This document shows, one piece after another, positions 26,495 to 34,970 of a stretch of DNA of 64,000 bases; position 1 is the first letter of the stretch, and every line of letters begins with the position of its first letter. A program made the position numbers and the translations under genes. The stretch comes from Amphritea opalescens (GTDB lineage: Bacteria > Pseudomonadota > Gammaproteobacteria > Pseudomonadales > Balneatricaceae). The DNA is taken from the NCBI RefSeq assembly GCF_003957515.1, contig NZ_RQXW01000001.1:310001-374000 (forward strand). Reading direction: 5' to 3'. Below the pieces are notes generated by a model that ran no database searches, was not told where the DNA came from, and saw only the letters and a program-made list of their open reading frames with translations.

Positions 26495-27910
26495 TTAACG
26501 CTTCACAGGACTAATAAAGCGGTTTTCTTCGCTCACCAAAATGCTTGGATCATCGATCGCTTGTACCTTGAAGGTAATGTCATAGTTTGGACGTTCGAGG
26601 AAGCGAGGATCCGCTTGAAGGCTGATCGGGTGTACCAATAGCTCTCCAGAACGGATTAATACTTCTCGCTCACCTGCCATGGTAATACCGTCAATACCTG
26701 ATACATCGATGTTGAAACGATGATCAACCTGTGACTTATTCGCCAGCTTGAGGGTATAGACGTTTTCGATCATGCCGTTAGAGGCTTGCACATACAGTTG
26801 GCCTCGGTCGCGGATGATATCAACTTCAAGCGGTACCCTGCTGTACAGGGTGTAGCTGAAGGTGATAAACATGACGCAGAGAGCCACGAAATAAGCGATT
26901 AGGCGAGGGCGAAGAATATGGGTCTCGCCGCCTTCTAAGGCATGTTCGGTGGTATAGCGCACCAGTCCACGTTCATAGCCCATGCGATCCATGATGTCAT
27001 CACAGGCATCGACGCAGGCACCACAGGCGACACACTCATATTGCAGGCCGTTGCGAATGTCGATGCCCACAGGGCAGACATGAACACAGTTACCGCAATC
27101 GATACAGTCACCTAAGCCTTCCGCTTTATAGTCTGCATTTTTCTTACGTTTACCACGATTTTCACCGCGTTGTTCATCGTAAGAGATGACCAATGTGTCA
27201 GCATCAAACATAACACTTTGAAAGCGAGCATAAGGGCACATATAAATACATACCTGCTCACGCATCCAGCCCGCATTGGCATAGGTTGCGACGGTTAAGA
27301 AGCCGATCCACCAGCTTTCCCAAGGGCCAAGGTCCCAGGATAAAACCGAGGGGACTAATTCACGGATAGGCGTGAAATAACCGACAAAGGCAATGGCCGA
27401 GGCCGCGGCAATGATGATCCAGACGGTATGCTTAGCCGTTTTTCTGGCGATCTTCTCGAGACTCCAGCCGGCCTTATCAAGGCGCATGCGCTGATTGCGG
27501 TCGCCTTCGGTGACGCGCTCAGCCCAGATGAAGAACCATGTCCAGACGAATTGAGGACAGGCATAGCCACACCAGAGTCGTCCGGCAAACACAGTTACAA
27601 AGAACAGGGTAAACGCTAGGATAATAAGCAACCAGGAGAGCAACATGAAATCCTGGGGCCAGAAGGTGAAAGCAAAAATATGGAACTGTCGGCTGGGTAG
27701 GTCAAACAGGATTGCCTGATGACCATCCCATTGAATCCAGGAGAAACCATAGAACATGATCAGCATTATGATGCCGGAGATGGTTCTTAAATTTTTAAAG
27801 AACCCTTTGTAGTACTTTACATAAATATGTTCACGCTTGGCGTATAGATCGCCACTTCCATCGCCATTTTTTGACTTTGGCGTTACATCCTTAACTGGTA
27901 TTTGATTCAT
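26495..27910 (-). CDS. ccoG: Cytochrome c oxidase accessory protein CcoG
   Basis: CcoG (471 residues from this start) is a polyferredoxin membrane protein that reduces Cu(II) during cbb3 oxidase assembly in Rhodobacter. Four or five membrane helices alternate with cysteine motifs: CGYACPQFVW, CIYMCPYARFQ, then two [4Fe-4S] ferredoxin motifs CIDCGNCVHVCPVG and CVACGACVDACDDI (about 260-310). A C-terminal immunoglobulin-like domain occupies about 360-470. AGGA lies 6 bases before the ATG at 27910, and a start at 27928 would add six residues. A TATAAT on the minus strand (28000-27995) may be its own -10, since a terminator separates it from ccoP. Confidence 0.94.
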   Translation of the reverse strand: MNQIPVKDVTPKSKNGDGSGDLYAKREHIYVKYYKGFFKNLRTISGIIMLIMFYGFSWIQWDGHQAILFDLPSRQFHIFAFTFWPQDFMLLSWLLIILAFTLFFVTVFAGRLWCGYACPQFVWTWFFIWAERVTEGDRNQRMRLDKAGWSLEKIARKTAKHTVWIIIAAASAIAFVGYFTPIRELVPSVLSWDLGPWESWWIGFLTVATYANAGWMREQVCIYMCPYARFQSVMFDADTLVISYDEQRGENRGKRKKNADYKAEGLGDCIDCGNCVHVCPVGIDIRNGLQYECVACGACVDACDDIMDRMGYERGLVRYTTEHALEGGETHILRPRLIAYFVALCVMFITFSYTLYSRVPLEVDIIRDRGQLYVQASNGMIENVYTLKLANKSQVDHRFNIDVSGIDGITMAGEREVLIRSGELLVHPISLQADPRFLERPNYDITFKVQAIDDPSILVSEENRFISPVKR

Positions 27911-28032
27911 ACCATTCCTCACCATCAAATAGTCGAAATACTAACACTCATAGCCTCCCCATTATCTTGAGGTGGTCTATTAGTGAATTCGAATATTATA
28001 CGCAGTTTAAGACTGCATATAAGCTGCAGCAC

Positions 28033-28069
28033 AAAAAAAGGCGATATGATTTGCATCATATCGCCTTTT
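28033..28069 (-). terminator. Terminator of the ccoNOQP operon
   Basis: AAAAGGCGATATGAT (28036-28050) and ATCATATCGCCTTTT (28055-28069) form a perfect 15-bp stem with a TTGC loop and a T run on the minus strand. It starts 15 bases after the ccoP stop. Confidence 0.92.
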
Positions 28070-28083
28070 CATTGATCTAAGCC

Positions 28084-28968
28084 TTACTTGTTAGACAAGC
28101 TGTAAACGTAAGCGGCGATGAGTTTAATCTTGTCATCGCTGAGTAGCGCTTTATGTGCTGGCATAACACCGTTACGACCGGTACGGATTGTGTGGCTGAT
28201 CTGCTCGAAAGAGCCACCATACAACCATGTATTATCGGTCAAGTTAGGCGCGCCCAATGCTTGAGTTCCTTTACCGTCAGCACCATGACAGGCGGTACAT
28301 AACGCTTGGAACTGTTGCTGGCCGCGAGCAGCCATATCAGCATCATGCTCAGCACCGCTGAGTGACAAGATGTAGCTAGTCACATCACGAACACCTTCTT
28401 CACCTAGGACAGGGCCCCAAGCAGGCATAGCGCCTTGACGACCTTCGGTGATGGTTTGTTGAATAGTGGCAGGAGCACCACCGTACAACCAGTCATTATC
28501 GGTTAGGTTAGGGAAGCCGTGGGCACCCGCACCTGTTCCGCCATGACATACCGCACAGTTATTTGCGAACATCCGTTGACCGATTTTCAGGCCGTCAGGC
28601 TTATCCTGTAAGTCTTCAATCGACAGAGATGCATACTTAGCAAACACTGGCTTGTATACCTCTTCAGCATGCGCCATTTCTTCTTCATACTGACCGACGG
28701 ATGACCAACCGTAAAAGCCTTTTACGTTGCCCAGACCGTATAGGCCGAGATAGGCAACGGCGAAGATAACGGTTCCCACAAACATCTGGAACCACCAACT
28801 TGGCAGCGGATTGTCATACTCTTCGATACCATCAAAGGAGTGCCCAGTAGTTTCCTCTGTGGCATCCTTATAAGGCTCGCTTTTACGCGTGGCAAGCAGC
28901 AACAAGGTACAACCTAGTATAACTACCAGGGTAATTGTCCATACCCATGCGTTCCAAAAAGGACTCAT
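28084..28968 (-). CDS. ccoP: cbb3-type cytochrome c oxidase subunit III (dihaem)
   Basis: CcoP passes electrons from soluble cytochromes c to CcoO. The 294 residues have two N-terminal membrane helices (about 5-27 and 58-80) and two periplasmic cytochrome c domains. The haem-binding motifs are C138-AVC-H142 and C224-TAC-H228, and methionine ligands lie in the GAMPAW and GVMPAH segments. The two-helix N-terminus matches the longer CcoP type. Its ATG overlaps the ccoQ stop by four bases, and a strong terminator follows. Confidence 0.96.
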   Translation of the reverse strand: MSPFWNAWVWTITLVVILGCTLLLLATRKSEPYKDATEETTGHSFDGIEEYDNPLPSWWFQMFVGTVIFAVAYLGLYGLGNVKGFYGWSSVGQYEEEMAHAEEVYKPVFAKYASLSIEDLQDKPDGLKIGQRMFANNCAVCHGGTGAGAHGFPNLTDNDWLYGGAPATIQQTITEGRQGAMPAWGPVLGEEGVRDVTSYILSLSGAEHDADMAARGQQQFQALCTACHGADGKGTQALGAPNLTDNTWLYGGSFEQISHTIRTGRNGVMPAHKALLSDDKIKLIAAYVYSLSNK

Positions 28969-29180
28969 TTTTCATTTCTCCCGTTATTGGTTATATCAGT
29001 GCCTGTAGAGCCTTCGCCGGGAGAACTTTCATTCTCATTCTCATCCTCGTCAGCGAAAGGCAGCTTTGATGCTTCATCAAATCGTTTTCGGTTACCCGGT
29101 AATAACACCCAGATAAATAAACCGATAAAGGTAATCAGCATCAGCAGAGGCAGATATGGACCATAAACTTCGTAGCTCAC
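28965..29180 (-). CDS. ccoQ: cbb3-type oxidase subunit IV (CcoQ/FixQ)
   Basis: This 71-residue protein has a single membrane helix (about 9-28, LPLLMLITFIGLFIWVLLPG) followed by an acidic cytoplasmic tail with NRKRFDEASKLPFADED. The KRFDEAA-type motif is the usual CcoQ signature. CcoQ stabilises the oxidase against oxygen or aids CcoP association. It lies 5 bases after ccoO and overlaps ccoP by four. Confidence 0.92.
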   Translation of the reverse strand: MSYEVYGPYLPLLMLITFIGLFIWVLLPGNRKRFDEASKLPFADEDENENESSPGEGSTGTDITNNGRNEK

Positions 29181-29185
29181 TCGAA

Positions 29186-29806
29186 TTACCGCTTGTTGGT
29201 ATATTGAGAGTGGAGTTTACCCAGTGCCTGCAGGTAGGCGATCACGGCATCAATTTCAGCCTTGCCTTCTACTTGCTCACGCGCTTTGCTGGCATCTTCT
29301 TCGGTGTATGGAACACCTAGTTTAGCCAGTACTCGCATTTTGGCAGCCGTATCTTCACCAGACAGTTTGTTTTCAAACAGCCATGGGTAAGTGGGCATTT
29401 TGGATTCCGGTACTACATCGCGTGGGTTGTAGAGATGGGCACGATGCCAGTCATCACTATAACGACCGCCTACACGGGCCAGATCAGGGCCGGTACGCTT
29501 AGAGCCCCATAGGAACGGATGTTCCCAGACGCCTTCATTTGCCGTTGAGTAGTGACCGTAACGCTCAGTTTCAGCACGGAAAGGACGAATCTGTTGAGTG
29601 TGACATACATGGCAACCCTCACGGATATAGATGTCACGCCCTTCAAGTTCCAGCGGAGTATACGTCCGCAGACCTTCGATCGGCTTAGTTGTCGCATTGG
29701 TGAAGAACAGAGGTACGATTTCTGCAAGACCACCGCCACTGATTACCAGAATAATCAGTAGAATCATCAGGCCAATGTTCTTTTCAATCGTTTCGTGTTT
29801 GATCAT
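29186..29806 (-). CDS. ccoO: cbb3-type cytochrome c oxidase subunit II (monohaem)
   Basis: CcoO is the membrane-anchored cytochrome c that feeds the catalytic subunit. One N-terminal helix (about 11-34) is followed by a periplasmic domain with haem motif C65-HVC-H69 ([14 protein letters not shown]), the typical [33 protein letters not shown] stretch split across residues 80-115, and SKMPTYPWL with the methionine ligand. The 206 residues are standard. It starts 20 bases after ccoN. Confidence 0.96.
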   Translation of the reverse strand: MIKHETIEKNIGLMILLIILVISGGGLAEIVPLFFTNATTKPIEGLRTYTPLELEGRDIYIREGCHVCHTQQIRPFRAETERYGHYSTANEGVWEHPFLWGSKRTGPDLARVGGRYSDDWHRAHLYNPRDVVPESKMPTYPWLFENKLSGEDTAAKMRVLAKLGVPYTEEDASKAREQVEGKAEIDAVIAYLQALGKLHSQYTNKR

Positions 29807-29826
29807 GTTATGTGCTCCTCTGATCC

Positions 29827-31257
29827 TTAAGCTGTTTGCGCAGACGGGCTAGCAACAGGTGCTTTGCTGTCTTTACGAACAGTTTGCCATACGTTGTATG
29901 CCATCAGGATCATACCGGCCAGGAAGAATGCACCGCCCAGTGCGCGAACCATATAGCCTGGGTGACTGGCTTCTAGTGCTTCTACGAAGCTGTAAGTCAG
30001 AGTGCCATCTTCGTTCACTGCACGCCACATCAAGCCTTGCAAGATACCGTTAACCCACATCGCACAGATGTACAATACAGTACCGATAGTTGCTAGCCAG
30101 AAGTGAGTGTTAATCAATCCAACACTGGCCATCTGAGTTTTACCCCAGAGCTTAGGAACCATGTGATAAATAGAACCGATAGAGATCATCGCAACCCAGC
30201 CTAGAGCACCCGCATGTACGTGACCGATAGTCCAGTCAGTGTAGTGGGAGAGGGCGTTAACGGTTTTGATTGCCATCATTGGGCCTTCGAAGGTAGACAT
30301 GCCGTAGAACGACAGAGATACCACTAAGAAGCGCAAGATAGGATCGGTACGCAGTTTGTGCCATGCACCTGACAGCGTCATCATACCGTTGATCATACCA
30401 CCCCAAGATGGCGCCAACAGAATCAGAGACATAACCATACCCAGTGTCTGAGCAAAGTCAGGCAGAGAGGTATAGTGCAGATGGTGACCACCCGCCCACA
30501 TATAGGTTGCGATCAGAGCCCAGAAGTGAACAACAGACAGACGGTAAGAGTAGATAGGACGTCCAGACTGCTTAGGTACGAAGTAATACATCATGCCTAA
30601 GAAGCCAGCGGTCAGGAAGAAGCCTACCGCATTATGGCCATACCACCACTGAACCATTGCATCGACTGCACCTGGATAGACAGAGTAGGACTTGAACAGG
30701 GTAACAGGCATTGCTGCGCTGTTAACGATGTGCAGTACGCCTACTGTCAGGATGAAGCCCATGTAGAACCAGTTACCCACATAGATGTGAGATGTCTTAC
30801 GCATCTTCACAGTACCCATGAAGACGATACCGTAAGCCACCCAAACAACCGTGAGCAACAGATCAATTGGCCATTCCAGTTCTGCATACTCTTTAGTAGA
30901 GGTAATGCCGAGTGGCAGAGTCACGACTGCGCACAGAATAACCAGCTGCCATCCCCAAAAGGTGAAAGCGGCCAGTTTGTCTGAGATCAAACGTGTTTGG
31001 CACGTACGTTGTACGACGTAGTAAGAGGTTGCGAACAATGCGCAGCCTCCGAATGCAAAGATAACGGCATTAGTATGCAATGGACGAATACGTCCAAAGC
31101 TTAACCAAGCTGTATCAAAGTTTAGTGCAGGCCATATTAACTGGGATGCGATTAGCACCCCTATGGCCATTCCGACGATTCCCCATACCACGGTCATGAT
31201 GGCGAATTGACGCACCACCTTGTAATTGTAGGTTGGGTGTTCAGCTGCTGTGCTCAT
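29827..31257 (-). CDS. ccoN: cbb3-type cytochrome c oxidase catalytic subunit I
   Basis: CcoN holds haem b, haem b3 and CuB, and reduces oxygen with high affinity. The 476 residues form about 12 membrane helices. Histidine ligands are visible in [10 protein letters not shown] (low-spin haem b), [11 protein letters not shown] (CuB and the cross-linked tyrosine region), the [10 protein letters not shown] pair, and [17 protein letters not shown] (haem b3 and b). It is the first gene of ccoNOQP. Two perfect FNR boxes lie 270-330 bases upstream in a long AT-rich leader, in line with low-oxygen induction of this oxidase in relatives. Confidence 0.96.
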   Translation of the reverse strand: MSTAAEHPTYNYKVVRQFAIMTVVWGIVGMAIGVLIASQLIWPALNFDTAWLSFGRIRPLHTNAVIFAFGGCALFATSYYVVQRTCQTRLISDKLAAFTFWGWQLVILCAVVTLPLGITSTKEYAELEWPIDLLLTVVWVAYGIVFMGTVKMRKTSHIYVGNWFYMGFILTVGVLHIVNSAAMPVTLFKSYSVYPGAVDAMVQWWYGHNAVGFFLTAGFLGMMYYFVPKQSGRPIYSYRLSVVHFWALIATYMWAGGHHLHYTSLPDFAQTLGMVMSLILLAPSWGGMINGMMTLSGAWHKLRTDPILRFLVVSLSFYGMSTFEGPMMAIKTVNALSHYTDWTIGHVHAGALGWVAMISIGSIYHMVPKLWGKTQMASVGLINTHFWLATIGTVLYICAMWVNGILQGLMWRAVNEDGTLTYSFVEALEASHPGYMVRALGGAFFLAGMILMAYNVWQTVRKDSKAPVASPSAQTA

Positions 31258-31525
31258 ATCAGGCTCTCATCAACAAGCTATTAGAAAGGTTTAGAAATAG
31301 TAAATTTCCGTCGGCTATTATGTTGAAACAGCGGCCACATTTCAATGCGTCAACGGTATTAGTTGCGACATAGTGACGCAGTGCAAAAGCGGAGAAATGG
31401 GATGTTAAGGATATTTATAATGAGGGTATTTTATCTCTAACTTATTGAACTATATATTTATTTTATCTTTTTATATTTCTGAAACCCTTGTGGTTTTAGT
31501 GGTTTATTGCTGCTTTTAGCGAATG

Positions 31526-31539
31526 TTGATATATATCAA
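31526..31539. promoter_or_regulatory. FNR box 1 upstream of ccoN
   Basis: TTGATATATATCAA is a perfect match to TTGAT-N4-ATCAA and fully palindromic. It lies 269 bases upstream of the ccoN start codon and 94 upstream of the divergent hydrolase. Confidence 0.8.
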
Positions 31540-31571
31540 CCCTATAGAGAAAGTGTCTAATTTGGCTTTTG

Positions 31572-31585
31572 TTGATATGGATCAA
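31572..31585. promoter_or_regulatory. FNR box 2, next to the divergent hydrolase gene
   Basis: TTGATATGGATCAA is also a perfect FNR box, centred 46 bases from box 1 and ending 48 bases before the hydrolase ATG. It may serve the plus-strand hydrolase-rlmM operon, ccoN from a distance, or both. Confidence 0.75.
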
Positions 31586-31633
31586 GCGAGAACTGAGGCA
31601 TAATTTGTTGTTTTTTTAAGCATTGGAGGGGAA

Positions 31634-32260
31634 ATGTTAATCGAAGGCTGTGCTAAAAAAGGGCGAATCTTGCTAGCCCATGGGGCGGGTGCGCCAATGG
31701 ATAGCCCGTTTATGAACCAAATGGCCTCGGCCCTCTCGGCCGGTGATGTGGAGGTGATTCGGTTTGAGTTTCCTTATATGCAGCAGCGACGTATCGATAG
31801 TAAAAGGCGTCCGCCGGATCGGCAGCCCAAATTGCTGGCATATTTTTCTGAATTGATCGAAACCTATCGAGATGATCATCAACCACTGTGGTTGGCCGGA
31901 AAGTCGATGGGAGGGCGTATGGCGACGATGTTAGCCGATCACGAGGCGGTCGCCGGTTGTTTTGTCTATGGTTACCCCTTTTATGCTGCCGGCAAACAGG
32001 ATGCTCCACGGATTGAGCATTTACAGTGTGCGGTTAAGCCGATCCATATCTTTCAGGGCACTCGGGATGCGATGGGGCGTAAAGAACTGGTTGACGGTTA
32101 CTCTTTAGCACCGAGTGTGGTGCTGCACTGGCTTGAAGATGGTGATCATGACCTGAAGCCGCGTAAAATGTCGGGAATAACTCAGGACGAACACATGGCG
32201 AATGCAGTAGAATCCACGCTCGCCATTATTAACCACTATCATCGAGGTACTATCCTGTGA
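31634..32260 (+). CDS. Alpha/beta-hydrolase of the KANL3/Tex30-like family
   Basis: The 208-residue protein has a compact alpha/beta-hydrolase fold. The nucleophile elbow is GKSMGG with S91, and the likely triad partners are D145 (QGTRDAMG) and H172 (EDGDHDLKP). The N-terminal LLAHGAGAPMDSPFM block and the FEFPYM segment are typical of COG3571/Tex30-type hydrolases, whose substrates are unknown. It overlaps rlmM by four bases (GTGA), so the two are translated from one message. An FNR box ends 48 bases before its ATG, an unexpected regulatory context. Confidence 0.85.
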   Translation: MLIEGCAKKGRILLAHGAGAPMDSPFMNQMASALSAGDVEVIRFEFPYMQQRRIDSKRRPPDRQPKLLAYFSELIETYRDDHQPLWLAGKSMGGRMATMLADHEAVAGCFVYGYPFYAAGKQDAPRIEHLQCAVKPIHIFQGTRDAMGRKELVDGYSLAPSVVLHWLEDGDHDLKPRKMSGITQDEHMANAVESTLAIINHYHRGTIL

Positions 32261-33321
32261 ATCATCTTCTGCTCTATTGTCGTCCCGGCTTTGAAAAAGA
32301 GTGTGCTGCCGAGGTGCGTGAACAGTGTGAGCAGCAGGGCATTTACGGTTATTGTAAGTTAGAGGAAAACACCGGCTATGCGTTGTTTGTCAGTCATCAG
32401 CCGGATGGCGCTGCGCTGGCGGTTGAGCAGTTGCGATTTCATGATCTTATTTTTACTCGACAATGGATTGTCTGCCTGCCCATGATTGAGGGTGTAGATA
32501 CTCAGGATCGGGTGGAATCATTGATGCCGCATGTGCGTGGTTTACCTCAATGTAGTGAACTCTGGGTTGAGCCTGCGGATACCACCGAAGGGCGCGAAAT
32601 GCAGCGGTTTTGTAATAGCTTCGGTTCCGCTTTTAGCCAGGTGTTACGTAAGCAGGGCGTACTGCAGCGACAGGCCACTGACAGGCTGCATATTTTTGCA
32701 CTGTCGGGCAGCTGTTTTTATATTGGCTATGCGCCGATTAAAAACTCAGCGCCTTGGCCGATGGGGATCATGCGCTTAAAATTCCCGCAGCAGGCGCCGA
32801 GTCGCTCGACCTTGAAGCTAGAAGAGGCGTGGCATTGGTTTATACCCGAGCATCAGTGGCACCAGTATATTAGCAGCGGTAAGCGCGCTGTTGACCTCGG
32901 GGCCGCTCCCGGTGGTTGGACCTGGCAACTGGTGAATCAAAATATGTTTGTCACCGCCATCGATAATGGGCCGATGGCCGACTCTTTAATGGAAACGGGG
33001 CAGGTAAAGCATCTAACCGAAGATGCCTTTGCGTTTCATCCACAGAAACCGTTTGATTGGATGGTGTGTGATATCGTCGATAAGCCGACGCGGGTGATCA
33101 AATTGATGACTCAGTGGCTGCAGGAGGGCTGGTGCCGTGAAACGGTGTTTAACCTCAAGTTGCCAATGAAACAACGTTATCCTGAAGTAAAGAGCTGCTT
33201 AGCGTATCTGCAAACCACGTTGAATGAAGCGGGCATTGATTATCGCCTTGCCGCTAAGCATCTTTACCATGATCGTGAAGAGATAACCGTGCATGTGCGG
33301 TTGTTGGGCTATCACGGTTAA
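32257..33321 (+). CDS. rlmM: 23S rRNA C2498 2'-O-ribose methyltransferase RlmM
   Basis: RlmM methylates the 2'-O of C2498 in the peptidyl-transferase centre. The 354-residue protein has an N-terminal THUMP-like domain (about 1-160) and a C-terminal Rossmann methyltransferase with the SAM loop VDLGAAPGGWTWQL (about 212-225), followed by DNGPM, a VCDIVDKP motif and NLKLPMKQRYPE with the catalytic lysine. Length matches the E. coli enzyme (366) closely. It uses a GTG start overlapping the stop of the hydrolase. A REP-like hairpin with a T-rich tail lies 100 bases downstream. Confidence 0.95.
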   Translation: MNHLLLYCRPGFEKECAAEVREQCEQQGIYGYCKLEENTGYALFVSHQPDGAALAVEQLRFHDLIFTRQWIVCLPMIEGVDTQDRVESLMPHVRGLPQCSELWVEPADTTEGREMQRFCNSFGSAFSQVLRKQGVLQRQATDRLHIFALSGSCFYIGYAPIKNSAPWPMGIMRLKFPQQAPSRSTLKLEEAWHWFIPEHQWHQYISSGKRAVDLGAAPGGWTWQLVNQNMFVTAIDNGPMADSLMETGQVKHLTEDAFAFHPQKPFDWMVCDIVDKPTRVIKLMTQWLQEGWCRETVFNLKLPMKQRYPEVKSCLAYLQTTLNEAGIDYRLAAKHLYHDREEITVHVRLLGYHG

Positions 33322-33420
33322 TGTTGTTTTCTCGGTGTGTATATCTCGCTGTGCCGGTATGGCCTCTGAGTTTTTCAGTGGTATCGCGCGTTAGTGTTTT
33401 AGCTCTGTGATTATGATCTC

Positions 33421-33456
33421 TTGTAGGAGCCGCCTCTGGCGGCGATGGTGGGCGGG
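33421..33456. repeat. REP-like palindromic element downstream of rlmM
   Basis: The sequence starting TGTAGGAGCCGCC (from 33422) with a GCCGCC/GGCGGC hairpin and ending GCGATGG has the layout of extragenic REP sequences known from Pseudomonas and relatives (GTAGGAGC-stem-GCGATGG). An alternative longer fold pairs GAGCC-GCC with GGCG-GGCTC, followed by a T-rich stretch (33457-33468), so it may also end rlmM transcription. Only one copy was seen in the window. Confidence 0.5.
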
Positions 33457-33515
33457 CTCTTTCTTTTTGCTTGCAGTAAGAAACAGCCCGACACTCAATG
33501 ACAACCGAAGCCCTT

Positions 33516-34028
33516 TTAGGGGGAAACAGCGCGCTTACTTTCAGTTAGAACGCTCTGCTCGTGCTTGCCTACGGCCCAGTCGTTAGCCAGCTTCCCGCGG
33601 CTGGTGTGACCTGTGAGTCCTTGCTGGCGGACAATTCCTTCCTCTTGGATGTGCAACTTCAGCATATAAGTGGTCTTGCCGACGGGAAATTTCACCGCGA
33701 TCTCGTTGGCCATCTTACACGGCCCACACCAGATATCACCCAGCGCCTTCATGCCTGATTGCACGAATGCGCCATCGGCACCGATGTGTTCAGCAACGGT
33801 TTTCAGCACAAAGGTTGGACGATCCGCACCTTTGAGGCTATTGAGCATTTTGATCTCGCGCCCATCGAGGGAGAACGGCTTGATCGGCTGGCTACTGGGG
33901 TCTTTTAAGATGATAATATCGATGCCCGTAATCGGATCATTACCGCCATGGGCCATCGCGGGGGAGGCCATCATGATGCTCATTCCGAAGGCGGCTGCGC
34001 CGAGTAACAGTGTGCGTCTTAACGTCAT
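33516..34028 (-). CDS. Secreted CGPC protein, tandem copy 3 (diverged, mosaic)
   Basis: This is the third gene in transcription order of a tandem triplet of unknown function. Residues 1-26 are a signal peptide with twin arginines (MTLRRTLLLG, cleavage after AMA). The mature part is nearly identical to the two sister copies up to about residue 127, including the DIWCGPCKMANEI block (C101, C104). Its last 43 residues differ sharply, are longer than in the sisters (170 against 151 residues in all) and are rich in charged residues. The first part matches copy 1 at the DNA level and the middle matches copy 2, so it looks like a gene-conversion product. An AGGA ribosome site precedes the ATG. Confidence 0.8.
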   Translation of the reverse strand: MTLRRTLLLGAAAFGMSIMMASPAMAHGGNDPITGIDIIILKDPSSQPIKPFSLDGREIKMLNSLKGADRPTFVLKTVAEHIGADGAFVQSGMKALGDIWCGPCKMANEIAVKFPVGKTTYMLKLHIQEEGIVRQQGLTGHTSRGKLANDWAVGKHEQSVLTESKRAVSP

Positions 34029-34043
34029 GGTTCTGTCCTTTTT

Positions 34044-34499
34044 TTATTGAGATTTCAGCTTAAGCATACGGCTAGTGGAGCCTTTGACTGCTTGCTGGCG
34101 GATCATATCTTTTCCGTGAATGTGTAGATCAAGCATATAAGTGGTCTTGCCGACGGGAAATTTCACCGCGATCTCGTTGGCCATCTTACACGGCCCACAC
34201 CAGATATCACCCAGCGCCTTCATGCCTGATTGCACGAATGCGCCATCGGCACCGATGTGTTCAGCAACGGTTTTCAGCACAAAGGTTGGACGATCCGCAC
34301 CTTTGAGGCTATTGAGCATTTTGATCTCGCGCCCATCGAGGGAGAACGGCTTGATCGGCTGACTACCGGGGTCTTTTTTGATGATAATATCGATGCCCTC
34401 AATCGGATCACTGCCGCCTAGGGCCATCGCAGGGGAGGCCATCATGATGCTCATTCCGAAGGCGGCTGCGCCGAGTAGCAGTGTGCGTCTTAACGTCAT
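34044..34499 (-). CDS. Secreted CGPC protein, tandem copy 2
   Basis: This 151-residue copy differs from copy 1 at only about six residues by eye: H27L, T34E, L41K, S45G, D67G and E147K. It starts exactly 471 bases after copy 1 and has the same 15-base gap and AGGACAGAACC ribosome-site leader. The domain layout is a signal peptide to residue 26, then an alpha/beta-looking stretch with GIDIII and DGREIKMLNSL, the CGPC motif at 101-104 and a lysine-rich end. I do not recognise the family. CGPC resembles a thioredoxin active site, but it lies about 75 residues into the mature protein with only 47 residues after it, so a normal thioredoxin fold is unlikely. Confidence 0.82.
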   Translation of the reverse strand: MTLRRTLLLGAAAFGMSIMMASPAMALGGSDPIEGIDIIIKKDPGSQPIKPFSLDGREIKMLNSLKGADRPTFVLKTVAEHIGADGAFVQSGMKALGDIWCGPCKMANEIAVKFPVGKTTYMLDLHIHGKDMIRQQAVKGSTSRMLKLKSQ

Positions 34500-34514
34500 G
34501 GTTCTGTCCTTTTT

Positions 34515-34970
34515 TTATTGGGATTTCAACTCAAGCATACGGCTAGTGGAGCCTTTGACTGCTTGCTGGCGGATCATATCTTTTCCGTGAATGTGTAGAT
34601 CAAGCATATAGGTGGTCTTGCCGACGGGAAATTTAACCGCGATCTCGTTAGCCATCTTGCATGGCCCACACCAGATATCACCCAGCGCCTTCATGCCTGA
34701 TTGCACGAATGCACCATCGGCACCGATGTGTTCAGCAACGGTTTTCAGCACAAAGGTTGGACGATCCGCGTCCTTGAGGCTATTGAGCATTTTGATCTCG
34801 CGCCCATCGAGGGAGAACGGCTTGATCGGCTGGCTACTGGGGTCTTTTAAGATGATAATATCGATGCCCGTAATCGGATCACTGCCGCCATGGGCCATCG
34901 CGGGGGAGGCCATCATGATGCTCATTCCGAAGGCGGCTGCGCCGAGTAACAGTGTGCGTCTTAACGTCAT
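34515..34970 (-). CDS. Secreted CGPC protein, tandem copy 1 (first in the array)
   Basis: This is the first gene of the array in transcription order, 151 residues. A sec- or Tat-type signal peptide with RR at residues 4-5 ends at AMA-26, so the product is expected in the periplasm or outside. The mature protein begins HGGSDPITGIDIII and has its only cysteines at C101 and C104 (WCGPCK). A metal-binding or redox role is possible but unproved. An in-frame start at 34994 would add eight residues not present in the sister genes, and the shared AGGACAGAACC leader supports the ATG at 34970. A palindrome AGGAAC-N8-GTTCCT lies about 50 bases upstream. The nearest neighbour upstream is tusA, on the opposite strand. 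Confidence 0.82.
   Translation of the reverse strand: MTLRRTLLLGAAAFGMSIMMASPAMAHGGSDPITGIDIIILKDPSSQPIKPFSLDGREIKMLNSLKDADRPTFVLKTVAEHIGADGAFVQSGMKALGDIWCGPCKMANEIAVKFPVGKTTYMLDLHIHGKDMIRQQAVKGSTSRMLELKSQ

Larger units (their letters stand above)
31258..31633. other. Divergent regulatory region between ccoN and the hydrolase-rlmM pair
   Basis: These 376 bases hold no gene. The part near 31400-31500 is very AT-rich and includes a minus-strand TATAAA (31475-31470) that could be a ccoN -10. Two perfect FNR boxes lie nearer the plus-strand gene. If that -10 is used, the nearer box is centred about 70 bases upstream of the start, a permitted class I position; this is an estimate. Confidence 0.55.
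33661..34970. repeat. Tandem gene triplication with an exact 471-bp period
   Basis: The units are 34500-34970 and 34029-34499, with a third, truncated in its shared part, from 34028 down to 33661. Start codons are at 34970, 34499 and 34028, each 471 bases apart. The 15-base gaps and the AAAGGACAGAACC leader are repeated. Identity is high enough that synonymous sites and the signal-peptide region are mostly unchanged, which indicates recent duplication or ongoing homogenisation. Confidence 0.95.

Noticed and set aside
34515-34970. Calling the CGPC proteins thioredoxins from the WCGPCK motif
   Set aside because: The motif is about 75 residues into the mature protein with only 47 residues after it, and the expected thioredoxin order before and after it is not seen.
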